Below are positions 12,872 to 24,440 of a DNA stretch of 64,000 nucleotides, in pieces. The notes under the pieces are model-generated. The model was given only the letters and a program-made list of their open reading frames with translations. It made no database searches and had not been told where the DNA came from. Location of the stretch: positions 53,188,925-53,252,924 of the forward strand of contig NC_083322.1 of the NCBI RefSeq assembly GCF_963455315.2. Reading direction: 5' to 3'. Within the stretch, counting starts at the first letter, position 1. Every line of letters begins with the position of its first letter. Source of the DNA: Globicephala melas. Its lineage: Eukaryota; Chordata; Mammalia; Artiodactyla; Delphinidae. The translations under genes and the position numbers were made by a program.

Positions 12872-13093
12872 TGGGAGATTGGGATTGACATATATACACT
12901 ATTGATACTATGTATAAAATAGATAACTAATGAGAACCTACTGTATAGCACAAGGAGCTCTACTCAGTGCTCTGTGGTGACCAAAATGGGAAGGAAATCC
13001 AAAAAAGAGGGAATGTATGTTTACATATAGCTGATTCACTTTGCTGTACAGCAGAAACTAACAACAAAAGCAACTATACTCCAATTAAAAAAA
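12872..13093 (+). mobile_element. Truncated L1 3' end (sense)
   Basis: Carries GGGAGATTGGGATTGACAT, CTACTGTATAGCACA, AGCTGATTCACTTTGC and CAGCAGAAACTAACA, ending in an A-run at 13086-13094. It is the same 3' UTR region as the antisense copy about 160 bp upstream, forming an inverted pair. Confidence 0.85.
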
Positions 13094-13094
13094 A

Positions 13095-14800
13095 ATTCAG
13101 TATCTAAAAATTTAAATATATATATGTATAAGTTAAGATGTAAGTTAAACAAGAGCTTGAAGTAACTGGAAGTTTGCCAACACTTCATCTTATAGAAGAG
13201 AAGCTGATTGTTATTGAAGTTGGTATCTTGAGTAATACAGAATCCAGAAAGGTTTTTCAAGGCTTAATATCGATCTCTATCAATTTGGAGGCCTTCCAAA
13301 TTACAGAAGAGAAAAAATAAAGGAACTCTGGCCATAAAAGAAAAAACAAAGAGGTAAGGAGTATCAAAAAAAAAAAAAGATTGCAATAGCTCTAAGAGAC
13401 AATTTCAAGTTTAAGGTAAAAGCTTCAAAGGAACAAAGAATGTTACTTTTATGAACAAAAGGACAATGCGCAAAGGCTATACTGTCATCAACTTTTATGC
13501 ATCAAATAAAGCATAAAACATAAAGCAAAAAGAAAAGGGTTGGAAATAAAAGCTGACATTAACAGAAACATAATAATGCAGTAAGAGCTCGCCTGACTCT
13601 CTAGATTAACTGACAATTTCTATTCCTCTGCAAAATATGCTGACATATCCAGAGGAGTCTAAACACTGACCACCACCATCCACCAATGGATTGACCCCCA
13701 CTGCATGCTCATACCTTTCTACTCCCACAAATCGAGGGTCAGTCCTATCTGTTCCCAAACGTGGTTACATCTGTTGTACTTGATGTTGACATTGGACCCG
13801 ATATTATGTATTAAATAGCATGTATTAAAACGTGAAAATAGAGTTTATACTTAACTAAAACAACGGTTTGTAAAGCCTCCAACAGTGTGACTCTCTAAAA
13901 ATTCCTGTCAAATTAGGTGTGGGGACACAAATTTAAGTTATTGGAAGATCAGACATTAACCGAAAAAACCTACACATTATTCTACACTCAAATCACTTTC
14001 AAAAATGTCTCTAAACTCTCATTCCACTTTAAAAATCTACAATTAAAAGTGATCGACCTTACACAATGGGTGTGGTTTAAACCAGACAAATAACAGAACT
14101 CCAATATAGGGCCCGTACTCTAAGAGACTTCGGCTCTTCATCAAAAGATTAGCGACTAAATATCTATCCGTGTTTTATTTAAGTCAAAATAAAAGGTATC
14201 TGTATATTTTTTTCTTTATCCCCTGTCTTAACAGACATGTTGTATTTTTTGATTTGCTCCAGTACTGATCATGCTAGACAGTATTTAGGTGTTGTGCAGT
14301 ATTTTAATCCTCCTTTCTCAGTATGTGACAGATTAATTAGTCAAAAGTAAAATGACCATATGGAGATAATGACTGGTAATAATATAATTAATAAGTTGGG
14401 TTTTAGAGATTTATGCGTAGACTTGCAAAGAAACAATACTCGTTTTTAAATGTCCCTTGACCATTTATAAAACCTGACCACATTTGAGGCCAAATATAAA
14501 AACAAACTTTTTAAACTAGCAACATTAGGATCTACATTGTTTGACTATGGTGTAAGGATCCTGAAACTAGAGCATATCTTATGTGTTTGACGACATGAAG
14601 TGTTCAGTATTGACTGAAGCAGAATGAACTTGGAGGCCACTGTAAGGACTTCGGCTCAAACTTTGGAGACACGAGTGACAATCTGCGTTTTTATTTTTAT
14701 TGTTTTGTTTTTTGAATTTGCATAGAGTGAAATGTTTTTCATATGGATTTTAATAAACATATAGCGTCATATATCCACCACTCCAGCACCATACAGAATA
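13095..14800. other. Unique non-coding DNA
   Basis: AT-rich sequence with a short alternating AT stretch (13116-13130) and an A-run (13366-13378). No recognisable gene, RNA or repeat family was seen. Confidence 0.5.
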
Positions 14801-15904
14801 GTGATCTATGTGTTTTCACAGTCTCCATCGGGCAGCTTCACCGTAAATAGGATTGGAGAGTCAAGGATATGAATGGGAAAACCAGCTAGGAGGCTGCTGC
14901 AAAAAGCATGGAAATGTGGCCTGAAGCACGATGATGGCAGCGGAGGTGGTTTAAGTTTCCTGTATTCAATAAGTAATTTTAAGGTTGAGCCTGTTTGATG
15001 TACTGCCAGATTGGACATGTATAATAAGAGAAAGAGAAGAGCCGACGATGAATCTAAGTTACTTTGAAGAAGTAAAAGGAGGATGTTGATTTTGAGATGG
15101 GAACAACAAGAGAAAAAGTTCAGGGTGAGATATAAATAATGTTAATTTTGAATGGTCTATAAGACATACAAACAATGAGTCAGCCTTTGGATGTATGATT
15201 ATGAAGTCAAGAAGAAGGTCTTGGCCCAAGATATATAAATTTGAGAGCTGCCGGCACATAGATGGCACTTAAGGCCACTAGGTAGGATGATATCACCAAG
15301 GGACTCTCTACAGATGGAGAAAAGGTCAAACAACTCAGCCCTGGAGGTTGGAGAAGTTTGAGAGGTTAAGATGCACCAGCAAAGGAGACTCAAATGGAGC
15401 AGCCATTGAGATATGAGGTAGACAAATGTGTAATATCTTGGGAACCAAAGCAAGAAAGTATTGCAAGGATAAGGGAATAACTAACTGTTTCAAATCCTGT
15501 AGAAAGATAAGATGAGGACTAAAAAATGCCACTGGATTTAGCAACTTGGAGATCATTGGAGACCTCCACAAACACTCTTAAAATAGTTCTGGGTATAAAA
15601 TAAAATCTGACTGGAATAGGTTCAGTCTAACAGAAAAAAAAAGAATTGCAGTCGATGCACAGAGCTAGATCTTTTTAGAAGCTTTGATATAAGTGAAAGG
15701 AAACAGAGGTAGTAGCTGGAAGTAGTAGAAGCAGTTGTTTTGTTAAAATAAACTACTGTATGCTCATGGAAAAGTTCAATGAAGTCTGATGATGCAAGAA
15801 CAGAATAAGAGAATTTCTAGGGAAGTTCTTAAGAGGATAAGGGCATGAGATCTTGTGTACAAATAGATGGGTTTCCTTTGCTAGGAATTTAGACAATTCA
15901 TTCA
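14800..15904 (+). repeat. Ancient unnamed interspersed repeat, part 1
   Basis: Purine-rich, gene-free sequence with phrases I associate with an old mammalian dispersed repeat, such as AGATATATAAATTTGAGAG (about 15228), GATATCACCAAGGGA and GGATTTAGCAACTTGGAGA. I cannot name the family with confidence. It appears to resume at 16425 after an L1M tail insertion, and similar sequence occurs near 38.7 and 46.9 kb. Confidence 0.45.
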
Positions 15905-16420
15905 CACAAAGGATTTAAGATAGTAACTAGACTTATCATGGTGATCATTTTGAAATGTACAGAAATAATGAATCACTATGTTGTGTACCAGGAACTAACA
16001 TAGTGTTGAAGGTCAATTATACTTCAAAAACAAACTTATTAAAGAGATTAGATCTGTGGTTACCAGGCGTGGGGGAGGGGAGAAGAGGAATTGGACGAAG
16101 GCAGTCAATAAGGTACCAACTTCCAGTTTTAAGATAAATAAGAACTAGGAATGTCATGTACAACATGACAAGATAATTAACACTGCTGTATGATATATAT
16201 GAAAGTTGTTAAGAGACTAAATCCTGAGAGTTCTCATAGCAAGAAAAAATATGTTTTTTTCTATTTCTTTAATGTTGTATCTGTATGAGATGATGGATGT
16301 TCACTAAACTTACTGTGGTCATCATTTTATGATGTATGTAAGGTAATCATTATGCTGTGTACCTTAAACTTACAGTGCTGTATATGAACTGTATCTGAAT
16401 AAAACTGGAAGAAAAAAAAG
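15905..16420 (+). mobile_element. L1M-type 3' end, inserted in the ancient repeat
   Basis: Shows the degenerate L1M 3' UTR pattern: CTGTGGTTACCAGGCGTGG, GAAAGTTGTTAAGAGACTAA, GGTAATCATTATGCTGTGTA and ACTGTATCTGAATAAAACTGG, ending in an A-run at 16411-16418. The upstream part (15950-16030) holds a second tail-like motif, so two overlapping old tails are possible. Confidence 0.75.
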
Positions 16421-16424
16421 GTGT

Positions 16425-17300
16425 TAAGGCAGAATACATGAGCACTGACATAGGTAGAGAGATTAGACTGAGTAAACAGAGGCAAAGGCTCTTCTGATTG
16501 CTTTCACTGTATCATCATCAGCCGAGAATGATGATGAGGGAAGAGATGATAGAAGTTTTAGAATAAAGAAAAAGGTCTGAGAAGTTAGCTAAAGACTGAG
16601 GGAGTGAGTATACTTGGGAAATATAATATGGCTATTAGGCTTCATTAGAACCCACTTGAGGTTAGTTATAAATTCAAAACAAGACCAGTGAGCATGATGG
16701 TAAGTTTTTCTCCAGCCATGTTTGGCTTTTCAGATATGGGCACACATTAGGCAGACAGTTGGATTTGACTATAGTTGTGATTTTGTCAGGCAGTAGAGTA
16801 AAACAAGAGAGATAAAGGGAGCTGTGGTTTTATAGCAAAGGAATGATTCTAACTATGAAACATGAAATAGTCATTGTATAAATTTGTATAAATAAAGGTG
16901 TGGGGCATTTGCTGAGTTAAGGACATGGAAAAGTGATAGATAAGCTAATTATAAGTCCTTGATTGTAAAAGGATTGTTGAGTTGGACTATTAAAGGGAGT
17001 CAGCTGGAAAGGCAGGAAGTGGTGGTCAGAGAATAGGAAGCAAGAGATTATAATGATAGAAGGGATGTAGTTAATAATAATCACAAAATCTAGGCTATAA
17101 ACAAGAGTGGTAGATATAGGGCCAGTATCATTGGAGGACATAAGGCCAAGGACATGAGAGGTCAGGATATTGCATGAACTTTAGATGTTGACGTCACCAG
17201 GAATTATGACAGTACTTGTATAGGAGGAAAAAATTGACACAGGACCTCAATTTTTCGGGAAATGAGAAGTGAAATACAGACAGTAGATGACTTCAAAAAG
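16425..17300 (+). repeat. Ancient unnamed interspersed repeat, part 2
   Basis: Continues the purine-rich style of the repeat ending at 15904, including TTAGATGTTGACGTCACCAG and CAGTAGATGACTTCAAAAAG. The family is unnamed and the assignment rests on pattern memory only. Confidence 0.4.
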
Positions 17301-18384
17301 AAATAATGAGTGGCAGGGTGTGCTAACAGGAGATTCAAAACTCAGGGTGCCTTTCTTTCATTGGGAGGGAAAGAAAATAGTCTATATCCATTAATCAGGA
17401 GCTAAGAAAAATCTTACTCCTCCGTTCTCAGTAGCTTAGGAGGGCTTCTCCCCCACTTTCGTTTTGCCACTTTGGGGAGGAGACCAGCTGACCTAGGGAA
17501 GCTCTTTCAGAACAAAGCCAATGGCATAGCATTGTTATGCAGAGAAAGGGCCTGAGTTTAGCTCTGCAGCTTGGCTCTCGTGGCACGGAAAGAATCCAGA
17601 AATTCTCATATGCCTTAAGGACAGCTGTGGAAGGTAACTGACGGGATGTCTTGTAATTAACTGATGGGATGACAAACAGGACATCGACACCTGTATCTGA
17701 GGGCTGCAGACCACACAGGCTGGAGGTAAAAGGGAATCACAGCCAGACCTCATTGGCAGCCAATGTACTTGGAAGAGCTAAGGTGGGATCAAGACAGCTG
17801 ACAGGGCCATAGGTCCTGTCCAAGCCGAGAGAGGAGAGACCCCATGTCCTTCATCCTCAAACCTCAGCAGAGGATGCCAACGAATCAAGATGTGACAGGC
17901 TGTTAAGGGATATCATTGCTGCAGAATTCAATAAAGATCCCGAGAACAGCACAAGGACACACAGAGCTGTGGCCCTTTCTCTGAAGCCAGCGGAGACAGT
18001 GAGCATCTCTGTATACTCAGACTCCATCTTAGGGGGAAATATGAGAAGGAAACAGCATTCTGAAAATCTGAACATATAACTGAAGGGACTGTTTTAACCC
18101 CATCAGTAGCTTGTGACAAAGATCAGATCATTTATAAGAAATGAACAAGCTAGTTCTTTATATATCTGAATGTAGAGGCCTTTTGAAACACATACATTGA
18201 GTGCTTAAACAAAAGTAAAATAAAGAACTATCTTTCTAGTTATCTACAGATTCTTTTACAGAGAGAGGAGTTCAAATTAGCTTCGACGCAGCTATGAAAT
18301 CGGTCCTTAATATTGAATTAAAAACTGAATTCTGACATTATGGTCTGTTTTGAAGAGGACTTAGGTCAGTGGTATGAAACAGAT

Positions 18385-18432
18385 GCACTGCAGTAATGAG
18401 TGTCCAGCGCACTGCAGTAATGAGTGTCCAGC
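18385..18432. repeat. Perfect 24-bp tandem duplication
   Basis: The unit beginning GCACTGCAGTAATGAG occupies 18385-18408 and repeats exactly at 18409-18432. The two copies are identical, suggesting a recent local duplication. Confidence 0.97.
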
Positions 18433-18826
18433 GCAAAGTGATCACAACGTGGCTGAGAGAAATCAAAAGATCAAATGATAGAACGTTACAATGCCACAAT
18501 TCTAGGTCAGTGGCAGGAGGCCACCTCTTCCTTCTGGGAATTGAATCCTATCTGGGCCAAGGGTCCAGGCTCTTGCAGGTTCAGTGGCCAGAAGTGTGCT
18601 GGGGCCAGGGGTGGAGATAAAGCAAATACCTTGACCTCTACTCTGGTGCATCTAACAAGCTCAGTTCCCCTGAGGGTAGTGTTTAATGTAGCACAGGTTG
18701 ACAGAAGAATAAACAGATAATCCTTTTTTCACCTACTGGTCTTTTACTACTCCAGAATTTAAGCCCATAATGTAGCAAAGAAAACCATATTCACATGTGG
18801 TAAGGACAGAAATAAAGCCTGGAGAC

Positions 18827-18849
18827 GGGGGTGGGGGGGGGTGGGGGTG
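18827..18849 (+). repeat. G-rich tract
   Basis: Runs of five, nine and five G separated by single T bases. Three long runs in a row could fold into a G-quadruplex. Confidence 0.85.
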
Positions 18850-18989
18850 GAGCTCAAATCTTTGGGAGACCTCTCCAGGATAAAATGACAAATTGATAAG
18901 AACAATCCCAATTAAACCTTGTTGAAATTAATAAATGTTCTTATCCTGTTTCCCATTATCTTTGTTAATAGGACTAATGATCCTATTAA

Positions 18990-19420
18990 TAACCACAGCT
19001 AACATCTATGAGCACTAGGCTACAGTATTTACATATATTATCTCCTTCAATTCTTACAACAATCCTATGAAGAAGTTACCGGTTTTATCATCTTATAGAT
19101 AAAACTGAGGCTTAAACGTACGGACACCAAGGGGGCAAAGTGGCGGGGGGGGGGCGGGGGTGGTGGTGGGATGAACTGGGAGATTGGGATTGACATGTAT
19201 ACACTGATGTGTATACAACTGATGACTAATAACAACTTGCTGTATAAAAAAATAAATAAAATAAAATTTTAAAAAAACATAAAACAAACAAACAAAAAAC
19301 CCTGAGGCTTAGATTAAGTCATCTGTAAAATACACAGTAAGTAACGAAACAGGAATTTAGGCCCAAGACTCTTCATCTCAGGGCTCACGTGCTTTACCAG
19401 TCAACAATAACACCTTCCAT
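18990..19420 (-). repeat. MIR SINE split by an L1 3' end
   Basis: The + strand shows inverted MIR order: ATGAGCACTAGGCTACAG, then TTACATATATTATCTCCTTC and AAACTGAGGCTTA. It is interrupted at about 19115 and resumes at about 19298 with CTGAGGCTTAGATTAAG. The repeated CTGAGGCTTA on both sides is the target-site duplication of the insertion. Confidence 0.75.
19115..19297 (+). mobile_element. Short L1 3' end with target-site duplication
   Basis: Contains the L1 3' UTR G-rich tract (19145-19169), GGGAGATTGGGATTGACAT and an A-rich tail from about 19247. It is flanked by CTGAGGCTTA on the left (about 19105-19114) and on the right just after the tail, within a MIR. Confidence 0.8.
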
Positions 19421-19424
19421 GTGG

Positions 19425-19575
19425 TTACCATTTATGTAAGACTAAGTTTATAGAAGGTGTTTTGTACCTCACCTTGTATGATGTAACCCTATGAATTAGG
19501 GACTAGTATTATCCTCATTTTTAAAGGAAACTGAGGTAAAGAGAAATACTGAGCCCAAGACCACCAACATGAGAG
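19425..19575 (-). repeat. Probable second MIR fragment
   Basis: The + strand has TATTATCCTCATTTTTAAAG followed by GAAACTGAGGTAAAGAGAAA and CCCAAGACCAC, in the order of an inverted MIR. Confidence 0.6.
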
Positions 19576-20749
19576 AAGCAAAGAATAAGGTTTGCAGAGA
19601 GAATTTAAGCTGGCCATTCACAGCAGACATTCCCTCATGTTTTATTGGAGTCTTTTTAAGTCTAATTTGACAGAACACTAAATAACTTACATGTTAATCC
19701 AGTAACAAAAATTCACCTTCCAAACGTAGCCAAATAATTTATCTAATGACTATATCACTGACCCTCTCTCTTCAAATGAATAAGTACATATCTGAATGTA
19801 TGCTGTATTCACCTTACATAGCAATGGAGGTATAACTTCCCATAAATCCATTTTCTTCCCCAGCTGCCGTTGCCAAACTTGACTCGTCTCAGAGAATATA
19901 CCCGGAGAGAAAAGCATCCAATTCTTTAGTTAGCAGGCAACTCAGGGGCAGTTTAAAACAAAGGAAAAGCAAGGAGAATTAGGCAGGAACCACACATCTT
20001 GATGGCTCGGGAGTGGCCCAGTATATACCTGCTAATCCAGTGGCCTGTCCTGTTCAGTGTTTCTCTAGGACAAAGCATCACACTTGGCAGGATATATATG
20101 ATCACACCAACTGCAGGTGAGGAAAAAATCTCTCTCCCCCTGGTGGACCCCCATTTAGGAAAGCTGTCAGGCACAGCCTCATCAAAGCCTGTGACCTGGA
20201 CAGTCTTGCGGCAGAGGTCCAGGCCAGGATGAGGAAGAGGGCATAGAGGAGAAAGGCAAGGTAGGTGCAGAAGCACTAGAGGACCAAGGTCATTACCAAA
20301 GCCCTGCTGCACAACTCATACTCTCTAAATCTATTTCTCTAGTCTCTAGGTTTTTAAGTTCATTGTTTTCTAATTGGTTCAAAAGAGAAAACAACTGTAT
20401 GGGTGAACATTCACCATATTGGAAAAGTTTTTAGAATTCACTGCTTTGAATGTGAGGAATGTGTATATTTATAATTTAATACAGGAAGACTGATACTACA
20501 ACTACTGAGAAATATATAAAATCTGGGGTAATGTTCTCAAAACACTTCGTTTTCCTCTTGTGTTTAATATTTAAGTTACAATAAATAATACATGTAGAAT
20601 GAATTTAACTTTTTAAAACTGTTTTCATCATTTCATTTGTTCCCTATAACATGTGGTAGGTAATAGGGAAGATAAAATCTCATATTACTGATGTATTTTT
20701 AAAATCATATCTTTGCCTTGGTTTCAATAATACATATCTCAGAAACCAG
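19576..20749. other. Unique non-coding DNA
   Basis: AT-rich, with a GC-richer interval at about 19980-20320. A minus-strand frame of 119 codons (19953-20312) resembles nothing I know and is probably chance. Confidence 0.5.
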
Positions 20750-20763
20750 AAATATTCTTTTTA

Positions 20764-21052
20764 AAAATTTTATTTGTTTTATTATTTTTGGCTGCATTGG
20801 GTCTTCGTTGCCATATGCGGGCTTTCTCTAATTACAGCGAGTGGGGGCTACACTTCATTGTGGTGCGTGGGCTTCTCACTGCGGTAGCTTTGCTTGTTGC
20901 AGAGCACAGGCTCTAGATGCACGGGCTTCAGGAGTTGTGGCACGCAGGCTTAGTTGCTCCGCGGCACGTGGAATCTTCCCGGACCAGGGCGCAAACCCGT
21001 GTCTCCTGAATTGGCAGGTGGATTCTCAACCACTGTGCCACCAGGGAAGCCT
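20764..21052 (-). mobile_element. CHR-type SINE (older, longer form)
   Basis: The minus strand begins GGCTTCCCTGGTGGCACAG and carries the tRNA-derived A and B boxes. On the + strand it ends in the T-rich start at 20759-20780, the inverted tail. Flanking GAAATATTC copies (20750-20758 and just after 21052) form the target-site duplication. More diverged than the other CHR copies here. Confidence 0.88.
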
Positions 21053-21184
21053 GGAAATATTCCCTTTTTTAAAAATCTTAAAACAAGTTTGAGCAAAATG
21101 GTGGTGGGGATGGCGTTACATTTTGTTCAATCTCCCCAATCCTGTTTAAAAAGCTGACAGAAATGGGGTGCTACTGCTAATTGG

Positions 21185-21330
21185 TTCAGGATTTATTTGG
21201 GGGGTGACAAATGTTCTGAAATTGATTGCACAAAAGTCACATAACTCTGTTCATATACTAAAAGTCATTAAATTGTACACTTTAAATGGATGAATTGTAT
21301 GATATGTGGATTGTATCAATAAAACTCTTA
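21185..21330 (+). mobile_element. L1M-type 3' end fragment
   Basis: Shows AAATTGTACACTTTAAATGG, then GAATTGTATGATATGTGG and CAATAAAACTCTTA, the usual order of an old L1M 3' terminus. Confidence 0.8.
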
Positions 21331-21359
21331 CTCTTAAAAAACTGAGTAGCATATTATGG

Positions 21360-21835
21360 TGAGTTAAAAGAGGCCACAGTTCTTAGACATTTCTGCCATC
21401 AAAAGGCAGGATCTATTTCTCTTGCCCTTGAATCTGGGCTGGCCTGTGACAGCTTTGAATAATAGAGTAGGTGAAAGTGATTCTACACCACTTCCAGGCC
21501 TAGCCTTTAACAGAACTGGATGCTTCCATCTCCGTCTCTGGGAGATTTCAGCTGCTTTGTAAGAACTTCAAATACCTTGGAGTCACTCTAGTCCGAGGAA
21601 GCCTATGTTAGCCAGGTGGAGAGAGAAAGAAAAAAGATGTTTGGCAAGCCCCCAGATGTTCCAACTCTCAACCACTCAAGTTATCTCACCTGAGGTTGCA
21701 GCACTGTGAAACAGAGACAAGACACCCATACTGTGTCATGCCTGAATCCATGACCCCAAGATATCATGAAATATAATAAATTGTTGTTCAAAGGCAATAA
21801 GCTCTGGCCACATTTGTTATGCGGCAATAAACAGA
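21360..21835 (+). mobile_element. Probable MaLR (MLT1-like) LTR
   Basis: Order of features fits an old MaLR LTR: an early GGCTGGCCTGTGAC block, mid-LTR GGAAGCCTATG, and a terminal stretch with AATATAATAAATTGTTGTT and TTATGCGGCAATAAACAG. The subfamily is not assigned. Confidence 0.6.
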
Positions 21836-22385
21836 ATAGACTGCAAAACAAGGTGAGAAATTATTCTATGAATCCTAGTATAAGAGCAAGGGTACTTACA
21901 TCACTGACAGCAGCAAGATCCTAGAACAGCAGCAGCTATGCAGGAATAAGCAAAGGGAATACAAAGGGAATTCCAGCGGGCTCTATAAGCCAAGAAACTC
22001 GGGAATTCATTTCAAAAAGAGGTCTCCATTCAGAGTGGAGACTCAAATGGCCAAACTTAGGATAGTCATAATGACTGGGAGACTTCTGGGGGTGTTGGGG
22101 CAACCTAGCCCCCTGGGATGTCAAAAACAGTCAAAACCCTACAATGAAGAGAAACTGGTCAGAACAAAACACCACTTGTTGAGGGTAACAACTCTTGGGT
22201 GTAAAAGAGAGAAAAGATATAGATTCTAATGAAAGAAGAGCAGAAGAGGTAAGTCTCAAAATATTAGCAATCCAAGTATGCAGATAAATCTGTAACACAT
22301 CACAGTGAAACAAAACAAGAAACCTAGTTATGAAGCCAGAAAAGCAATCTTGACTTTCACTTCTGCTAAACAGGCACTTCCTCCT
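21836..22385. other. Unique non-coding DNA
   Basis: No recognisable gene or repeat up to the target-site duplication of L1 copy B. Confidence 0.5.
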
Positions 22386-22400
22386 AAAAATACAGGAAAG
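22386..22400. repeat. Left target-site duplication of L1 copy B
   Basis: AAAAATACAGGAAAG here matches AAAAAGACAGGAAAG at 28585-28599 at 14 of 15 positions, bracketing the element exactly. Confidence 0.92.
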
Positions 22401-23517
22401 AGGGGCAGAGTCAAGATGGCGGTACGGGGAGACACCGAGTTAGTGTCTCCCAACAACTAGGGCACCTGCTGGCTGCTGTTGGGGGACCCTGATGCCCAAG
22501 AAGACAGGAGGAACCCCCAAGTGAACGGGTAGGACATGTTGGGACTGAGGGGGGAGTAGAAGTGGAGGCCAGATAGGATCATTGCCCCTGGGGCCAGGGA
22601 GATGAAGAGAGACAGGCAGGAGGGACCCTCTGGGAAAAGCGGGAGGAGTGGTGAGTGATCGCCTGGCCCACTAGGGCTGGGAAGCCTGCTGAGCTCCAAG
22701 GCCAGTACCCCCCTCCAAAGCCCGTACTGGTCCTTGGGTCATAGGAAAGAGGCTGAGGGGAGAACAGGAGAGGCAGGTGAGACGGGCCCTCCGAGAGGAG
22801 CAGGAGAAGACTGGAGGGTGTTTGGCCCACCCACTTGAGCCCAGGAAGCCTGCTGGGCTCCCAAGTGAGGTCCCCTGCCCTCTGAGACCAGGGGTGCGGG
22901 GCACACCTGGACAGCTTCTGTTCCTTGAGCCTAAGCCCCACCCCCCCACAGCCCCCAGGGCCTTTTCCAGCCTGTGTGTCCTAAGCATAGCACCCTCCCC
23001 CTGCCCACCGCCGCCCAAACCTCACCCTGGCTTAGGCCCCACCCTCCACACCCAAGGTCTTTCCCCTCCCTTTTTTTTTCTTTTCCCTTCTCTTTTTTTT
23101 TTTTACTATTGTGGTACTGATGTAACTTCCAGTTGTTGACTCATTTTTATTTTTATATTCTTCCTAATATATCTGTTAGTTTCCTAGTCTAATTTTATTT
23201 CTTATTTTGTTATTGTTCTTTTTTTTTTGCCACCCCAGGCAGCTTGTGGGATCTTGGTTCACAAGCTTGCGGGTGGGCCGAAGCTCTTGCAGTGGGAGCT
23301 CCGAGTCGGAACCACTGGACTAACAGAGAACCTCAGACTCCAAGGAATATTCACCAGAGTAAGGTCTCACAGAGCACCTCATCTCAGCACCAAGACCCAG
23401 CTCTGCCCAACACCCTACAAACTCCAGCGTTGGAAGCCTCAGGCCAAACAACCAGTAAAACAAGAACACAATGCCACTCAAGAAAAAAAAAATGAGATAG
23501 CAAAACAAATATGTCAC

Positions 23518-24381
23518 AGATGAAGGAGCAAGGTAAAAATCTATAAGACCAAATAAAATAAGAGGAAATAGGCAATCTACCTGGAAAAGAATTCAGAGTG
23601 ATAGTAAAGACGATCCCGAAATTCGGAAATAGAACGGAGGCATGGACTAAGAAAATACAACCAATGTTTAACAAAGATCTAGAAGAACTAAAGAAAAAAC
23701 AGAGATGAACAATACAATAACTGAAATGAAAAATACACTAAAAGGAATCAGTAACAGAATAACTGAGGCAGAAGAACGAATAAGTGAGTTGGAAGACAAA
23801 ATGGTAGAAATAACTGCCATGGAGCAGAATAAAGAAAAATGAAAAGAATTTAACACAATCCCAGAGACCTCTGGGAAAACACTAAACAGACCAACATTCA
23901 AATTATAGGAGTCCCAGAAAAAGAAGAGAAAAAGAAACGGTCTGAGAAAATATTTGAAGAGATTATAGTCGAAAACTTCCCTAACATGGGAAAGGAAATA
24001 GTCACCCAAGTCCAGGAAGCACAGAGAGTCCCATACAGGATAAACCCTAGGAAAAACACACCAAGACACATATTAATCAAACAAAAATTAAATTCAAAGA
24101 AAAAGTATTAAAAGCAGCAAGAGAAAAACAACAAATAACATACAAAGGAATCCCATAAGGTTATCAACTGATTTTTCAGTAGAAACTCTGCAAGCCAGAA
24201 GGGAGTGGCAGGATATCCTTAAAGGGATGAAAGAGAAAAACCTACAACCAAGATTATTCTGCCCAGCAAGGATCTCATTCAGATTCAATGGAGAAGTCAA
24301 AAGCTTTTCAGACAAGCAAAAGCTAAGAGAATTCAGCACCACCAAACCAGCTTCACAACATATGCTAAAGGAACTTCTCTA
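23518..24381 (+). pseudogene. L1 copy B ORF1p remnant (broken)
   Basis: Starts near ATGAAGGAGCAAGG as in copy A. A TAA lies about ten codons in, and further stops and frameshifts follow. The coiled-coil region with ITEAEERISELEDK-like coding (about 23758-23805) and the C-terminal region ending at CTTCTCTAG (24381) are still visible on the nucleotide level. Confidence 0.85.
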
Positions 24382-24440
24382 GGCAAGAAATACAAGAGAA
24401 GGAAAAGATTTACAATAAGAAACCCAAAACAATTAAGAAA

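Larger units (their letters stand above)
17301..18989. other. Unique non-coding DNA
   Basis: Moderately GC-rich around 17430-18060, otherwise AT-rich. It holds a 24-bp tandem duplication and a G-rich tract, listed separately. I recognise no gene; the open frames on the minus strand at 17535-18119 are short and unrelated to families I know. Confidence 0.5.

Noticed and set aside
20764..21052. tRNA gene candidate from A and B boxes
   Set aside because: The boxes belong to a tRNA-derived SINE; there is no cloverleaf with anticodon arm and the body continues as SINE.
22457..23139. Overlapping open frames up to 120 codons on both strands, Pro/Ser/Gly-rich
   Set aside because: They lie in the GC-rich 5' UTR of L1 copy B, which has few stop codons by composition.
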